From NCBI RefSeq assembly GCF_000717645.1, contig NZ_JNZZ01000026.1, forward strand, positions 1-64,000: 64,000 nt of DNA. The letters are read 5' to 3'. Shown one piece after another: positions 7,598-16,873 of this stretch; within the stretch, counting starts at the first letter, position 1; the number at the start of each line of letters is the position of its first letter. Both the position numbers and the translations under genes were made by a program. The notes beneath the pieces were generated by a model. That model ran no database searches. It was not told the DNA's origin and saw only the letters and a program-made list of their open reading frames with translations. The stretch comes from Streptomyces californicus (lineage in GTDB: Bacteria > Actinomycetota > Actinomycetes > Streptomycetales > Streptomycetaceae).

Positions 7598-9616
7598 ATG
7601 AGCGGTAACGAGCAGCAGGAAGAGCCGCTCGACGAGATCGCTGCGGCCGGCAAGGACACGAGGGCGGCGGGGCGACCCGCCGGGCACGTGCCCGTCCGGG
7701 CCGCACGCGGCGCGTCGGACGGCGAGCACGAGGGCGGCACCGTTCTGCCCGGCCCGTGGCCCGCCGTCGCCGAGGACGACGCCTCCGGCGGAGCCGGGGC
7801 GGGCGTCGGCCCGCACGCCGTTCCGCAGCAGCGCGCCGGTCGTAGCGGGGCTCCCGAGTCCGGGCTCTCGGACGCCCGGCTGATCGAGGACATGCGGGCC
7901 GGCGACGACCAGGCGTACGAGGAGCTGTTCCGGCGACACTCGGCCGCCGTCCTCCGGTACGCCCGCAGCTGCTGCCGCGACGGGCATACCGCCGACGACC
8001 TGACGGCCGAGGTGTTCGCGCGCACGCTCCAGGCCGTACGGGGCGGGAAGGGGCCCACGGAGGCGGTCCGGGCCTACCTGATGACCGCCGTCCGCCATGT
8101 CGCCGCCGCCTGGACGAAGAGCTCCAAGCGCGAGCACCTGGTCGACGACTTCGCGGTGTTCGCCGCGCAGGCCACCCGCTCCTCGGAGCTCTCCGACGAC
8201 GACACCCTCGAACTCGGCGCCGACGTCCTGGCGATGCACGAGGCCGAGCAGACGATGGCGATGCAGGCGTTCCGGAGCCTTCCGGAGCGCTGGCAGGCGG
8301 TGCTGTGGCACACCACCGTGGAGGAGGAGTCGCCGAGCGAGATCGCCCCGCTGTTCGGCCTCACCGCCAACGCCACCGCCGTGCTGGCCGGCCGGGCCCG
8401 CGAAGGGCTCAAGCAGGCATACCTCCAGGCCCACGTCAGCCGGGCGCTCACCACCGGCGGGGACTGCGCGCAGTACGCCGACCGGCTCGGCGCGCACGCC
8501 CGGGGCGGCCTGCGCACCCGCGCCGAACGCGGTCTGCGCAAGCACCTCGACGAGTGCGCCAGGTGCCGGGTGGCCGCGGGCGAGCTGGAACAGGTGAACG
8601 CCGGGATTCCGGCGCTGCTGCCCGTCGCGGTCATCGGGTGGTTCGCCGCCGGATACGCGCTCAAGGCAGCCGGCGTGGTGGCCGGCGGCGCGGTCGGGGC
8701 GGCCGGGGCGGGCGCCGCCGCGGCGGCCACCGGGTCCGGTTCGACCGGCGGGGCCGCCGGGGGCGCTGCGGCCTCCGAGGGGCTCGGCACGCCCGCCAAG
8801 GCCGGGATCGCCGCCGCCGTGACCGTGGCCGCCGCGGCCGGACTGGTGTGGGCGCTCGTCGGCGACGACCAGCCGAAGCCGGAGCCCAAGCCGGTCGCCA
8901 AGCCGCCGGCCGTGGCGCCGGCGGATCCCACGCCCGCGCCCGAGCCCCCGCCGCCGGCTCCGAAGCCGAAGCCCGAACCGCCGGCGGCCCCCGCACCGCC
9001 CGCGCCCCCGGAGCCGGCCCCGTCCGAGCCGGCCCCGGAGCCGACGCCGAGCCCCACGCCCTCCCCCGAGCCGCCGCCGGAGCCCGCGCCGCCCGCGCCG
9101 ACTCCGCCGCCGTCCCCCTCTCCGACGCCGACGCCGACGCCGCCCCCTCCGTCTAAGCCCACCCCGCCGCCGCCCGCGCCGGAGGTGTACCAGGTCAGCG
9201 AGTTGCCGTACTCCGTCTTCGGGGACCGCAGCGAGCCGGAGGTGGTGATGGGGCAGAGCAGTTGGATCTGGCAGCGGTCCAACGTGTCGATCGCCTCCAC
9301 CCGGTACGCGCACGGGGTGACCGTGCACGCCCGCTCCTCGGTGACCATCCGGCTCAACCGGCCGTGCACCCGCTACGAGGCCATGGTCGGGGTGGACGAT
9401 CTGACGATGGGTCTCGGCGCGGCGCGCTTCTCCGTGTTCAACGGAGACGGGGCGCGGCTGTGGCGCTCCCCGGTGATGAAGGGCGGCGACCCCGCCGTCC
9501 CGGTCGGCGTGGACATCTCCGGCCAGTCCTCGATCCGCCTGGTGGTGGAGCCCGAGGGAACGTTCGGCCAGGTGGCGCTCGCCGACTGGGCGGAGTCCCG
9601 GATCAGCTGCTCCTGA
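7598..9616 (+). CDS. ECF sigma factor fused to zinc finger, membrane anchor, Pro-rich stalk and NPCBM domain
   Basis: About 672 residues from the ATG at 7598. Residues 95-165 are sigma region 2 (YEELFRRHSAAVLRYARSC, DDLTAEVFARTLQA). Residues 225-290 are region 4 with an HTH (EIAPLFGLTANATAVLAGRA). Residues near 315 hold HLDECARC, a ZAS-like zinc finger usually found in anti-sigma factors. Hydrophobic stretches at about 340-365 and 405-425 would cross the membrane. Residues 428-528 are a Pro/Glu/Ala stalk. Residues 530-671 resemble an NPCBM/NEW2 carbohydrate-binding domain (YAHGVTVHARSSVTIRLN). The parts suggest a membrane-tethered sigma factor that senses cell-wall or sugar signals outside and is freed by cleavage. 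ECF groups with sugar-binding C-terminal extensions are known; release by proteolysis is inference. The order matches SCO4117. Confidence 0.88.
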   Translation: MSGNEQQEEPLDEIAAAGKDTRAAGRPAGHVPVRAARGASDGEHEGGTVLPGPWPAVAEDDASGGAGAGVGPHAVPQQRAGRSGAPESGLSDARLIEDMRAGDDQAYEELFRRHSAAVLRYARSCCRDGHTADDLTAEVFARTLQAVRGGKGPTEAVRAYLMTAVRHVAAAWTKSSKREHLVDDFAVFAAQATRSSELSDDDTLELGADVLAMHEAEQTMAMQAFRSLPERWQAVLWHTTVEEESPSEIAPLFGLTANATAVLAGRAREGLKQAYLQAHVSRALTTGGDCAQYADRLGAHARGGLRTRAERGLRKHLDECARCRVAAGELEQVNAGIPALLPVAVIGWFAAGYALKAAGVVAGGAVGAAGAGAAAAATGSGSTGGAAGGAAASEGLGTPAKAGIAAAVTVAAAAGLVWALVGDDQPKPEPKPVAKPPAVAPADPTPAPEPPPPAPKPKPEPPAAPAPPAPPEPAPSEPAPEPTPSPTPSPEPPPEPAPPAPTPPPSPSPTPTPTPPPPSKPTPPPPAPEVYQVSELPYSVFGDRSEPEVVMGQSSWIWQRSNVSIASTRYAHGVTVHARSSVTIRLNRPCTRYEAMVGVDDLTMGLGAARFSVFNGDGARLWRSPVMKGGDPAVPVGVDISGQSSIRLVVEPEGTFGQVALADWAESRISCS

Positions 9617-9682
9617 GCCGTACGCGGGCCCGCACGCCGGACGCGCCCCGGGGCTTCGGTCCGGTGGGCGGAAGCGTTCCGG

Positions 9683-11794
9683 TCAGGGCTGGAGCGTGCG
9701 CCGGGCGGGGGCCACGCCGCCCGCGACCGCGCGCCGGCGCGGTGCGGCCGTACCGGTCCAGCAGGTGCCGCGGCGGTTCAGCAGGCGGCGCAGCCACAGT
9801 TCGGTGGAGGCGAGGTCCGCCAGTCCGTCCAGGGGCAGCGGTGCGCCCTCGGAGGCGGCGCGCAGGGCCTTGCGGACCACCCGGGCCTCGACCAGGCCCG
9901 CGTCGGCCAGCAGCGGGGCGTCGAAGAGGGCCATCAGGTCGGGCAGGGCCATGCGCAGGCCGGTCCGGGTGACGGCGGTGGAGGTGGCCTGGGAGGGCGC
10001 GCCCCAGCCGGGCGGCAGATCGTGGATGCCCGCCCCGCCGAGCACCCGGCGCAGGATCGCGGCCCGTGCGCCGGGCTGGACGCGGAGCGATTCGGGCAGG
10101 GCGCGGGCCGCCCGGACGACCTGGTTGTCGAGGAACGGGGCGTGCAGGCGCTGGCTGCGGATCTCCGTGGCCTGTTCCAGGATCCGGTGGTCGGCGGCCC
10201 CCCGGGCGAGCGCGGCGCGGGCGCGGGCCTCCCCCGGGCGCTGCACGGAGGTGGGCCGGATCGCCGCCTCCTGGAGGCGAACCGATACTTCCGCCAGCGC
10301 CTCTCCCGTGAGCCAGCGCGCAGCCGGTCCCGGGCGCGACCAGGCGAGGGCGGCGAGCGAGGCGTCGGCGGGGGTGGCGAGGTCGGGGGCCCGGCGGTTG
10401 GCGTCGGGGAGGAGTCCGGCGGCGGACTCCAGGCCGGTGCGGTAGGACGTACGGGCGAGGCGGCGCGCGGCGCGGTAGAGCGTCAGCGGGACGAACAGGG
10501 AGTGCGCCGTGGGGCCTTCGGCCTTGGTGAGGGCGGCGACGGGGCGCAGGAGGTGGCGTCTGCGCCGGTCCATCAGGAGGTCGGCGAGACGGGCCGGATG
10601 GGCGTCCAGGACCTGCCGGGCCCCGTGGCCGACGAGGTGGTCGGCGCTGCCCGCGGAGAGCCGGCGGCGGTGGCGTTCGGCGAGGACGAGGGAGGGGGCC
10701 GGTTCGTCGGTGAGCGGTCCGGTGTCCAACGAGGCGTAGGGCAGGGCCTCTTCGCCGGCCGCGACGACGACGTGGTGCAGGCGCGGGTCGGCGGCGATGG
10801 CGTGGGCCCGCTCCAGTTCCTCCTCGTCCCCGCGGGTGGTGAGGTCGTTGAAGGTGACGGCGAGCAGCCGCTCCCCCGCGCCCGCTCCGTGGCCGAGCAG
10901 GGTGCCGGGCAGCCCGGGGAGTCCGGAGGCGAGCAGGGCGAGGGTGGCGGAGGCGCTTCCTCCGGAGAGGTCGGCGCCGATGCCCGCCACGGGCCCGCCC
11001 CGGGCGGCGCGCCGGTCGGCGGGGCCCATGCCGGGGACGGGCCCGGGGTCCGGCGGGGCGGCTTCGGGCGCGTGGCGGGGGGCCGTGAGCCGGGCGCGTA
11101 CGGCTTCGACGAGCGCGTCCCGTACGCCTTCCACGGCGTGCACCGGGTCGGCCTGGGGAGCCGCGACGGCGAGGGAGGCGACGGCCTCGTACCCGGTGAT
11201 CTCGCGCGAGCCCTCGCGGAGGATGAGCGCGTGCCCCGGCGGGACCCGCTTCACGCCGGCGTAGGGCGTGCCGTCGCCGAGCGCTTCGGGGGACTCGGGG
11301 CAGGCGAGCAGGGCGGCGAGGTGCCCGATGTCGAGCTGGGCCTCGATGAGGTCGGCGAGCGGCAGGGCCGCGGTGGCGAAGGCGGTGCCGCCGGCCCACG
11401 GGGTGTGGAAGACGGGCCGGGCGCCGGCCAGGTCGCTCGCGACGGTGATGCGGCGGCCGATCTGCACGACGGCGGTGTAGCTCCCGGGCCAGGCCGTGAG
11501 GTGGCGCATCGCGCCGCCGCGCGCGGAGAGCAGGCCGACGCGCAGTTGCTCGTCGGTGGCGCCGCAGCAGCCGAGGACCGCGAGGCGCGCGGTGGGCGCG
11601 CCCTCGGGGGTCGCGACGCCGATGACGCGGATCTCGTCGGGCCGCCAGTCACCGACCGCCCAGAGCGGATCCGGGTCGCCCCACAGCAGTTGGGAGCCCA
11701 CGGGGTGGACCGTGCGCCCCTCTCCGCTGTTTCCGACGGCGCCGACGGTGCCGAAGCTCGCGGCGATACTGCTCCACCCCACCAACCAACGCAT
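9683..11794 (-). CDS. Orphan asparagine synthetase / lasso-cyclase-like protein
   Basis: About 703 residues from the ATG at 11794 (MRWLVGWSS). The N-terminal third resembles the glutaminase-like domain of class B asparagine synthetases and lasso-peptide cyclases but has no Cys at position 2, so it cannot release ammonia from glutamine. The C-terminal half is the adenylating domain; its PP-loop reads DLSGGSASATLALL near residue 270, where family members have SGGxDS. The Asp is replaced by Ala. Further conserved parts are RSQRLHAPFLDNQVVRAA near residue 565. No lasso precursor, B-protein peptidase or transporter is adjacent. The same orphan gene seems to sit here in other Streptomyces. It may be a divergent ligase or a non-catalytic homologue. 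Confidence 0.8.
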   Translation of the reverse strand: MRWLVGWSSIAASFGTVGAVGNSGEGRTVHPVGSQLLWGDPDPLWAVGDWRPDEIRVIGVATPEGAPTARLAVLGCCGATDEQLRVGLLSARGGAMRHLTAWPGSYTAVVQIGRRITVASDLAGARPVFHTPWAGGTAFATAALPLADLIEAQLDIGHLAALLACPESPEALGDGTPYAGVKRVPPGHALILREGSREITGYEAVASLAVAAPQADPVHAVEGVRDALVEAVRARLTAPRHAPEAAPPDPGPVPGMGPADRRAARGGPVAGIGADLSGGSASATLALLASGLPGLPGTLLGHGAGAGERLLAVTFNDLTTRGDEEELERAHAIAADPRLHHVVVAAGEEALPYASLDTGPLTDEPAPSLVLAERHRRRLSAGSADHLVGHGARQVLDAHPARLADLLMDRRRRHLLRPVAALTKAEGPTAHSLFVPLTLYRAARRLARTSYRTGLESAAGLLPDANRRAPDLATPADASLAALAWSRPGPAARWLTGEALAEVSVRLQEAAIRPTSVQRPGEARARAALARGAADHRILEQATEIRSQRLHAPFLDNQVVRAARALPESLRVQPGARAAILRRVLGGAGIHDLPPGWGAPSQATSTAVTRTGLRMALPDLMALFDAPLLADAGLVEARVVRKALRAASEGAPLPLDGLADLASTELWLRRLLNRRGTCWTGTAAPRRRAVAGGVAPARRTLQP

Positions 11795-12648
11795 CGCCGC
11801 CTCCACAGGCTGTGGACAAACGGCGCACCGGATGAGCGAGAACACCGCTGCGGGACATGCTGCCACGACAATGCCGCAGGAGAGGGTGTACGGGCAGCGC
11901 ACGCCGGAAGAGCATGCGCCCCTGGCAAAGGCCCGCCGCGTTCTTCACCGCGGCCACAACAACGGAACGCCCCGTTCCGGGAGTTGCGGAGCCGGGGCCG
12001 CCCGGCCTCCGCGCCGCCCCGGCCCGCCCCCGATGAGAGGGGAGGGCCGGCGCCGCCCGGAAACAGCGTCGATATCCGGCCATAGTCGGACCGTTGGCCA
12101 GACCCTCACCGGACCGTCGCTATTCGGCCATTCTCTCGAAGCGCCACCCCGCGCGCTCGCCGTGCCGCGCCCCCCTTGGCGACCCTTCCGCGCACGGTCC
12201 GGGAGGTGGGCCTCACCTCCCGGACCGGTCCGCCGCTCGCGGGGAATGGAACGACGGTTTCCCCCAGCCCACTGAGTCCAGTGCAGTGGGCCGACCCACG
12301 CAGGACCCAGCCAACCGGCCGGGCGGGGGCCGGACCAGAGCGCACGGCCGGGCGCACGGCCACACACCGGGGGCACGCCCCGCACCGGCGTACGGACGCC
12401 GCAGCGACGGCCCCGGCCTCCCGCGCGGACAACAATCCCGCCATCCGGACGTCCACCCCTTAACGGTAGGGATAGGGAGAACTACGCTGTGTTTACCGGT
12501 GTTCTCGACAGGGGGGCATATTCCTCGGGGCTCAGCCACATGCGTGTGCAGGTGGAGTACGAGGGTTCGAACCTGGGGAGGCATCGGCACGAATGCCGCG
12601 CACCGCCCTCGGTGACGCGGCGGCCGTCTGTGTGTCGAGGGGTGGCGC
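11795..12648. other. Long divergent spacer before the NsdA-like gene
   Basis: This 854-bp gap lies between two divergent genes. The frames in it have Pro/Arg-rich products without domains and look non-coding. An AT-richer stretch at 12460-12530 holds the best promoter candidate. The rest shows nothing definite. Confidence 0.5.
12460..12488 (+). promoter_or_regulatory. Candidate promoter of the NsdA-like gene
   Basis: TTAACG at 12460-12465 and TACGCT at 12483-12488 are separated by 17 bases, fitting a HrdB-type Streptomyces promoter loosely (TTGACN, TANNNT). Transcription would begin near 12495 and leave a 5' leader of about 150 bases before the ATG at 12649. Confidence 0.4.
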
Positions 12649-14223
12649 ATGTCCAGGGAGCAACGCGGGCCGAACGAGAAGCTCGGCACGGTTCTCGCCC
12701 TCGCGGGAATCAGCAACGCCGGGCTCGCCCGGCGGGTCAACGACCTCGGAGCACAGCGCGGTCTGACACTTCGCTACGACAAGACCTCGGTGGCCCGGTG
12801 GGTCGCCAAGGGCATGGTGCCGCAGGGCGCGGCGCCGCATCTCATCGCGGCGGCGATCGGGGCCAAGCTCGGCCGGCCCGTCCCGCTGCACGAGATCGGC
12901 CTCGCCGACGCGGACCCCGCACCGGAGGTGGGCCTCGCCTTCCCCCGCGACGTGGGCGAGGCGGTCCGGTCGGCGACCGAGCTGTACCGGCTGGATCTGG
13001 CCGGGCGGCGGGGCGGCGGCGGGATCTGGCAGTCCCTGGCGGGATCGTTCTCGGTGAGCGCCTACGCGACGCCCGCCTCCCGCTGGCTGATAACCCCCGC
13101 CGATCCGTCGGTGGCCCGGGACCCGACGGCGGCACAGGCGTCAGCCCTCGGGGCGCGCGGCGGCACGGGCGACACCCCCGGCGCGGCAGGACCCCGCGGC
13201 CCGGGAAGCGCACCGGACGCCCGGGGCGCACATCTCCTCCACACCGGCGCGGCCGGCTCCGTGCCGGTCCAGCCCGGACCGGACGCGGTGGCGGACGCCT
13301 CGCCGCTGCGCGTCGGCCACAGCGACGTGTCGAAGCTGCGCGAGGCGGCGCAGGACGCCCGGCGCTGGGACTCCAAGTACGGCGGCGGCGACTGGCGCTC
13401 GTCCATGGTCCCCGAGTGTTTACGCGTGGACGCCGCTCCCCTGCTCCTCGGCTCGTACACCGACGAGGTCGGGCGGGCCCTGTTCGGCGCCTCGGCCGAA
13501 CTGACCCGGCTGGCGGGGTGGATGGCCTTCGACACCGGGCAGCAGGAGGCCGCCCAGCGCTACTACATCCAGGCCCTGCGCCTGGCCCGCGCCGCCGCCG
13601 ACGTCCCGCTCGGCGGCTATGTCCTCGCCTCGATGTCCCTCCAGGCGACCTACCGCGGCTTCGCCGACGAGGGCGTCGACCTCGCCCAGGCCGCCGTCGA
13701 GCGCAACCGGGGCCTCGCCACCGCCCGCACCATGAGCTTCTTCCGGCTGGTGGAGGCGCGCGCCCATGCCAAGGCGGGCGACGCACCGGCCGCGGGGGCC
13801 GCGCTGAAGGGCGCGGAGAGCTGGCTGGAGCGGTCCCGGGCGGGCGACTCCGATCCGTCCTGGCTCGGCTTCTACGGCTACGACCGGTTCGCCGCCGACG
13901 CCGCCGAGTGCTACCGGGATCTGAAGGCCCCCCGCCAGGTGCGGCGCTTCACCGAGCAGGCGCTGTCCCGGCCGACCGAGGAGTTCGTCCGCAGCCACGG
14001 ACTGCGCCTCGTCGTCTCGGCCGTCGCCGAGCTGGAGTCGGGCAACCTGGACGCGGCCTGCGCGGCGGGCACCCGGGCCGTGGAGGTCGCCGGACGGATC
14101 TCCTCCGCCCGCACCACCGAGTACGTACGCGACCTGCTCCACCGCCTGGAGCCGTACGGGGACGAGCCCCGCGTCGCGGAGCTGCGGGAGCGGGCCCGCC
14201 CCCTGCTGGTCGCCCAGGGCTGA
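12649..14223 (+). CDS. NsdA-like sporulation-associated regulator with a TTA codon
   Basis: A 524-residue soluble protein. Residues 1-80 look like a helix-turn-helix DNA-binding region ([24 protein letters not shown]). Residues 220-520 are helical and repeat-like (TPR-type), as in NsdA, a negative regulator of differentiation and antibiotic production. Gene order before lhgO-trmB suggests the SCO4114 locus, annotated as sporulation-associated. Codon 258 (13420-13422) is TTA, the rare Leu codon read only by the bldA tRNA, so full-length product should appear only when bldA is active. The ATG at 12649 follows GAGGGG. DNA binding itself is inferred. Confidence 0.85.
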   Translation: MSREQRGPNEKLGTVLALAGISNAGLARRVNDLGAQRGLTLRYDKTSVARWVAKGMVPQGAAPHLIAAAIGAKLGRPVPLHEIGLADADPAPEVGLAFPRDVGEAVRSATELYRLDLAGRRGGGGIWQSLAGSFSVSAYATPASRWLITPADPSVARDPTAAQASALGARGGTGDTPGAAGPRGPGSAPDARGAHLLHTGAAGSVPVQPGPDAVADASPLRVGHSDVSKLREAAQDARRWDSKYGGGDWRSSMVPECLRVDAAPLLLGSYTDEVGRALFGASAELTRLAGWMAFDTGQQEAAQRYYIQALRLARAAADVPLGGYVLASMSLQATYRGFADEGVDLAQAAVERNRGLATARTMSFFRLVEARAHAKAGDAPAAGAALKGAESWLERSRAGDSDPSWLGFYGYDRFAADAAECYRDLKAPRQVRRFTEQALSRPTEEFVRSHGLRLVVSAVAELESGNLDAACAAGTRAVEVAGRISSARTTEYVRDLLHRLEPYGDEPRVAELRERARPLLVAQG

Positions 14224-14476
14224 GCGGGGACGAGGAGGCGAGCTCGTACACGGAGACGAGGTCAGAGGCCGGGCTCGTACGCGGGAACGGGCTCGGTGGC
14301 CCGGGGCCCGTAAGCAAGGACGGGCTCGGGGAACGGGGTGGGGAGCGATCGGCGGCGGGGCGTGGCGCGTCCCGGCGGCGGCCCGCCGGGGCCGAGGTGT
14401 GCGCCACGCCCCGCCCCTCCCGGGTTTGAGCCCGTTGTCAGTGGGTCAGTGCACTATCGGGGTGGGAGGTGGCGTG

Positions 14477-15733
14477 ATGATGACGCACGCGGCGTACGAC
14501 TGCGACGTGCTGGTGACCGGTGGCGGGATCGTCGGCCTGTCGACGGCGTACGCGCTGACCCGGGCCGCTCCGGGCACGCGGGTGACGGTCCTGGAGAAGG
14601 AGTCCGGCCCCGCCCGCCACCAGACCGGCCGCAACAGCGGTGTGATCCACAGCGGTATCTACTACCGCCCCGGCTCGCTGAAGGCGCGGTACGCGCTGCG
14701 CGGCTCCGCCGAGCTGGCGGACTTCTGCGCCGAGCACGCCGTCGCGCACGCCACCACCGGCAAGCTGATCGTCGCCACCGACCGTTCCGAGCTGCCCCGG
14801 CTGCACTCCCTGGTGCAGCGCGGCCGCGAGCACGGGCTGCCCGTGCGGGAGCTGGGCCCGGCCCAGATCGCGGAGTACGAGCCGGAGGTGCGCGGGCTCG
14901 CGGCGATCCGGGTCAACACCACCGGCGTCTGCGACTTCACCGCCGTCGCCCACCGCCTCGCGGCCGAGGTCGGCGCCGCCGGCGGCATCGTGCGCTACGG
15001 CGCGGAGGTCACCGCGATCGACCGCCGCCCCTGGGGCGTCGCGGTGCGCACGGCGGACGGCCCGGTGGTGCGCGCCCGGACGCTGGTCAACTGCGCGGGG
15101 CTGCACAGCGACCGGGTGGCCCGCCTCGCCGGGGACGACCCGGGGGTGCGGATCGTGCCGTTCCGGGGCGAGTACTACGCGCTGGACCGCCCCGAGCTGG
15201 TGCGCGGCCTGGTCTACCCGGTGCCGGACCCGGCGTTCCCGTTCCTCGGCGTCCACCTCACCCGGGGGTTCGACGGCTCGGTCCACGTCGGGCCGAACGC
15301 GGTGCCCGCCCTGGCCCGCGAGGGATACACCTGGCCGCGGGTCCGCCCCGCCGAACTGCTGTCCACGCTGAGCTGGCCGGGCACCTGGAGCATCGCCCGC
15401 CGCCACTGGCGGTACGGGGCGGGCGAGGTGCACCGTTCGCTGTCCCGGTCCGCGTTCACCCGGGCCGTCCAGCGGCTGCTGCCCGCCGTCACCGAGGACG
15501 ACCTGCGCCCGTCGCCCGCCGGGGTGCGGGCCCAGGCGGTGCTGAGGGACGGCACGCTGGTGGACGACTTCCTGATCCGCGAGGCCCCGCACACCGTGCA
15601 CGTGCTGAACGCCCCGTCGCCCGCCGCGACGGCGTGCCTGCCCATCGGGCGGGAGGTCGCGCGGCTGGCGCTGCGCCGGGCTCAGGAGACGGGGTGGAAG
15701 CCGCCCGCCGTAGAATCCGGTCATTGTGTCTGA
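14477..15733 (+). CDS. lhgO: L-2-hydroxyglutarate oxidase
   Basis: A 418-residue FAD enzyme of the DAO family. It starts with CDVLVTGGGIVGLSTAYAL, the dinucleotide-binding motif, followed by VLEKE. RHQTGRNSGVIHSGIYY is the family signature around the flavin. LVNCAGLHSDRVARLAG and the C-terminal region with GVRAQAVLRDGTLVDDF and NAPSPAATACLPIG are typical of L-2-hydroxyglutarate oxidase, which returns the side product L-2-hydroxyglutarate to 2-oxoglutarate and passes electrons to the membrane. The ATG at 14477 lies seven bases after GGGAGG. Its last eight bases overlap trmB, so the two are probably translated together. A related glycine/glycerol oxidase role cannot be fully excluded. Confidence 0.82.
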   Translation: MMTHAAYDCDVLVTGGGIVGLSTAYALTRAAPGTRVTVLEKESGPARHQTGRNSGVIHSGIYYRPGSLKARYALRGSAELADFCAEHAVAHATTGKLIVATDRSELPRLHSLVQRGREHGLPVRELGPAQIAEYEPEVRGLAAIRVNTTGVCDFTAVAHRLAAEVGAAGGIVRYGAEVTAIDRRPWGVAVRTADGPVVRARTLVNCAGLHSDRVARLAGDDPGVRIVPFRGEYYALDRPELVRGLVYPVPDPAFPFLGVHLTRGFDGSVHVGPNAVPALAREGYTWPRVRPAELLSTLSWPGTWSIARRHWRYGAGEVHRSLSRSAFTRAVQRLLPAVTEDDLRPSPAGVRAQAVLRDGTLVDDFLIREAPHTVHVLNAPSPAATACLPIGREVARLALRRAQETGWKPPAVESGHCV

Positions 15734-16685
15734 GCAGCCCCTGAACCCCAGCCCCGCCGGAACCCCCGACGACGCCGCGGCCGGCACGGCGCCCGCCGCC
15801 CCCGGGCCGTCCGCCCCCGGACCGACCGGTTCCACGGCGGCCGACGCGCTCCCGCTCCCGCTCCCGGCCGAACCGGCCTCCGACGCCGCCCCCGACGCCC
15901 TGTCCGACGAGGACGCCGCCGCGCGGCGGGCCGCCTCCTTCGAACGCGCGCGGCGACTGCGGCAGGAGCCCCGCTTCCCCGGCGGTCCCGCCGCCGACCC
16001 GGCCGGCTCGCACCACGAGCGCCGGATCCGCAGCTTCCAGCCGCGCCGCAGCCGGGTCACCACCGGGCAGCAGGAGTCACTGGAGCGGCTGTGGCCGCAG
16101 TGGGGCCTGGACATCGACGGCAAGCGGGTCCTGGACCTGGCCGAGCTGTTCGGCGGCCTGCCCGTCGTCCTGGAGATCGGCTTCGGCATGGGCGAGGCCA
16201 CCGCGCAGATGGCGGCCGACGACCCGGGCACCGGCATCCTCGCGGTCGACGTCCACACCCCCGGCCAGGGCAATCTGCTCGGCCTCGCGGAGAAGGCGGG
16301 CTCGACGAACGTACGGGTGGCCAACGGCGACGCGGTCATCCTGCTGCGCGAGATGCTGGCCCCCGAGTCGCTCGACGGCCTGCGCGTCTACTTCCCCGAC
16401 CCGTGGCCCAAGGCCCGCCACCACAAGCGTCGGCTCATCCAGCCCGACTTCCTCGACCTGGTCGCCCCGGTCCTCAGGCCCGGCGCGATCGTCCACTGCG
16501 CGACCGACTGGGAGCCGTACGCGGAGCAGATGCTGGAGGTGCTCACCGCGCACCCCCGCTTCGAGAACACCGCGGCCGACGGCGGCTACGCCCCGCGCCC
16601 GGCGTTCCGGCCGCTCACCCGCTTCGAGGGGCAGGGCCTGGACAAGGGACACGTCGTCCACGACCTGCTGTTCGCCCGCGTCTGA
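15726..16685 (+). CDS. trmB: tRNA (guanine-N7-)-methyltransferase
   Basis: A 319-residue protein that methylates G46 of tRNA with S-adenosylmethionine. The first 110 residues are a Pro/Ala-rich extension, longer than in E. coli TrmB. The SAM-binding motif is VLEIGFGMGEATAQM near residue 155. GDAVILLREM and the hallmark VYFPDPWPKARHHKRRLIQ follow, then CATDWEPYAEQML and LTRFEGQGLDKGHVVHDL. The GTG start overlaps the end of the upstream oxidase by eight bases, so translation is likely coupled. Confidence 0.93.
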   Translation: MSEQPLNPSPAGTPDDAAAGTAPAAPGPSAPGPTGSTAADALPLPLPAEPASDAAPDALSDEDAAARRAASFERARRLRQEPRFPGGPAADPAGSHHERRIRSFQPRRSRVTTGQQESLERLWPQWGLDIDGKRVLDLAELFGGLPVVLEIGFGMGEATAQMAADDPGTGILAVDVHTPGQGNLLGLAEKAGSTNVRVANGDAVILLREMLAPESLDGLRVYFPDPWPKARHHKRRLIQPDFLDLVAPVLRPGAIVHCATDWEPYAEQMLEVLTAHPRFENTAADGGYAPRPAFRPLTRFEGQGLDKGHVVHDLLFARV

Positions 16686-16873
16686 GACACCACGGCGCAC
16701 GACGGCGCGCACCACGGCGTACAGCCGTGTCCTCGCCGGATACGCACCCCTGTCCTCGCCTGACACGCCCCTGTCCGGAAACGCCCCGGCCGGGCTCGCG
16801 GTCCTGGCCGGATGCGCCGCCCCGACCGGATGCGCCGTCGCCGGGTGTCAGCACCGCTCGTTAGGGTCGAGAG

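Noticed and set aside
9683..12648. Lasso-peptide biosynthetic cluster
   Set aside because: There is a cyclase-like protein but no precursor gene, no RRE/B-protease and no ABC exporter nearby, and the cyclase motif is altered.
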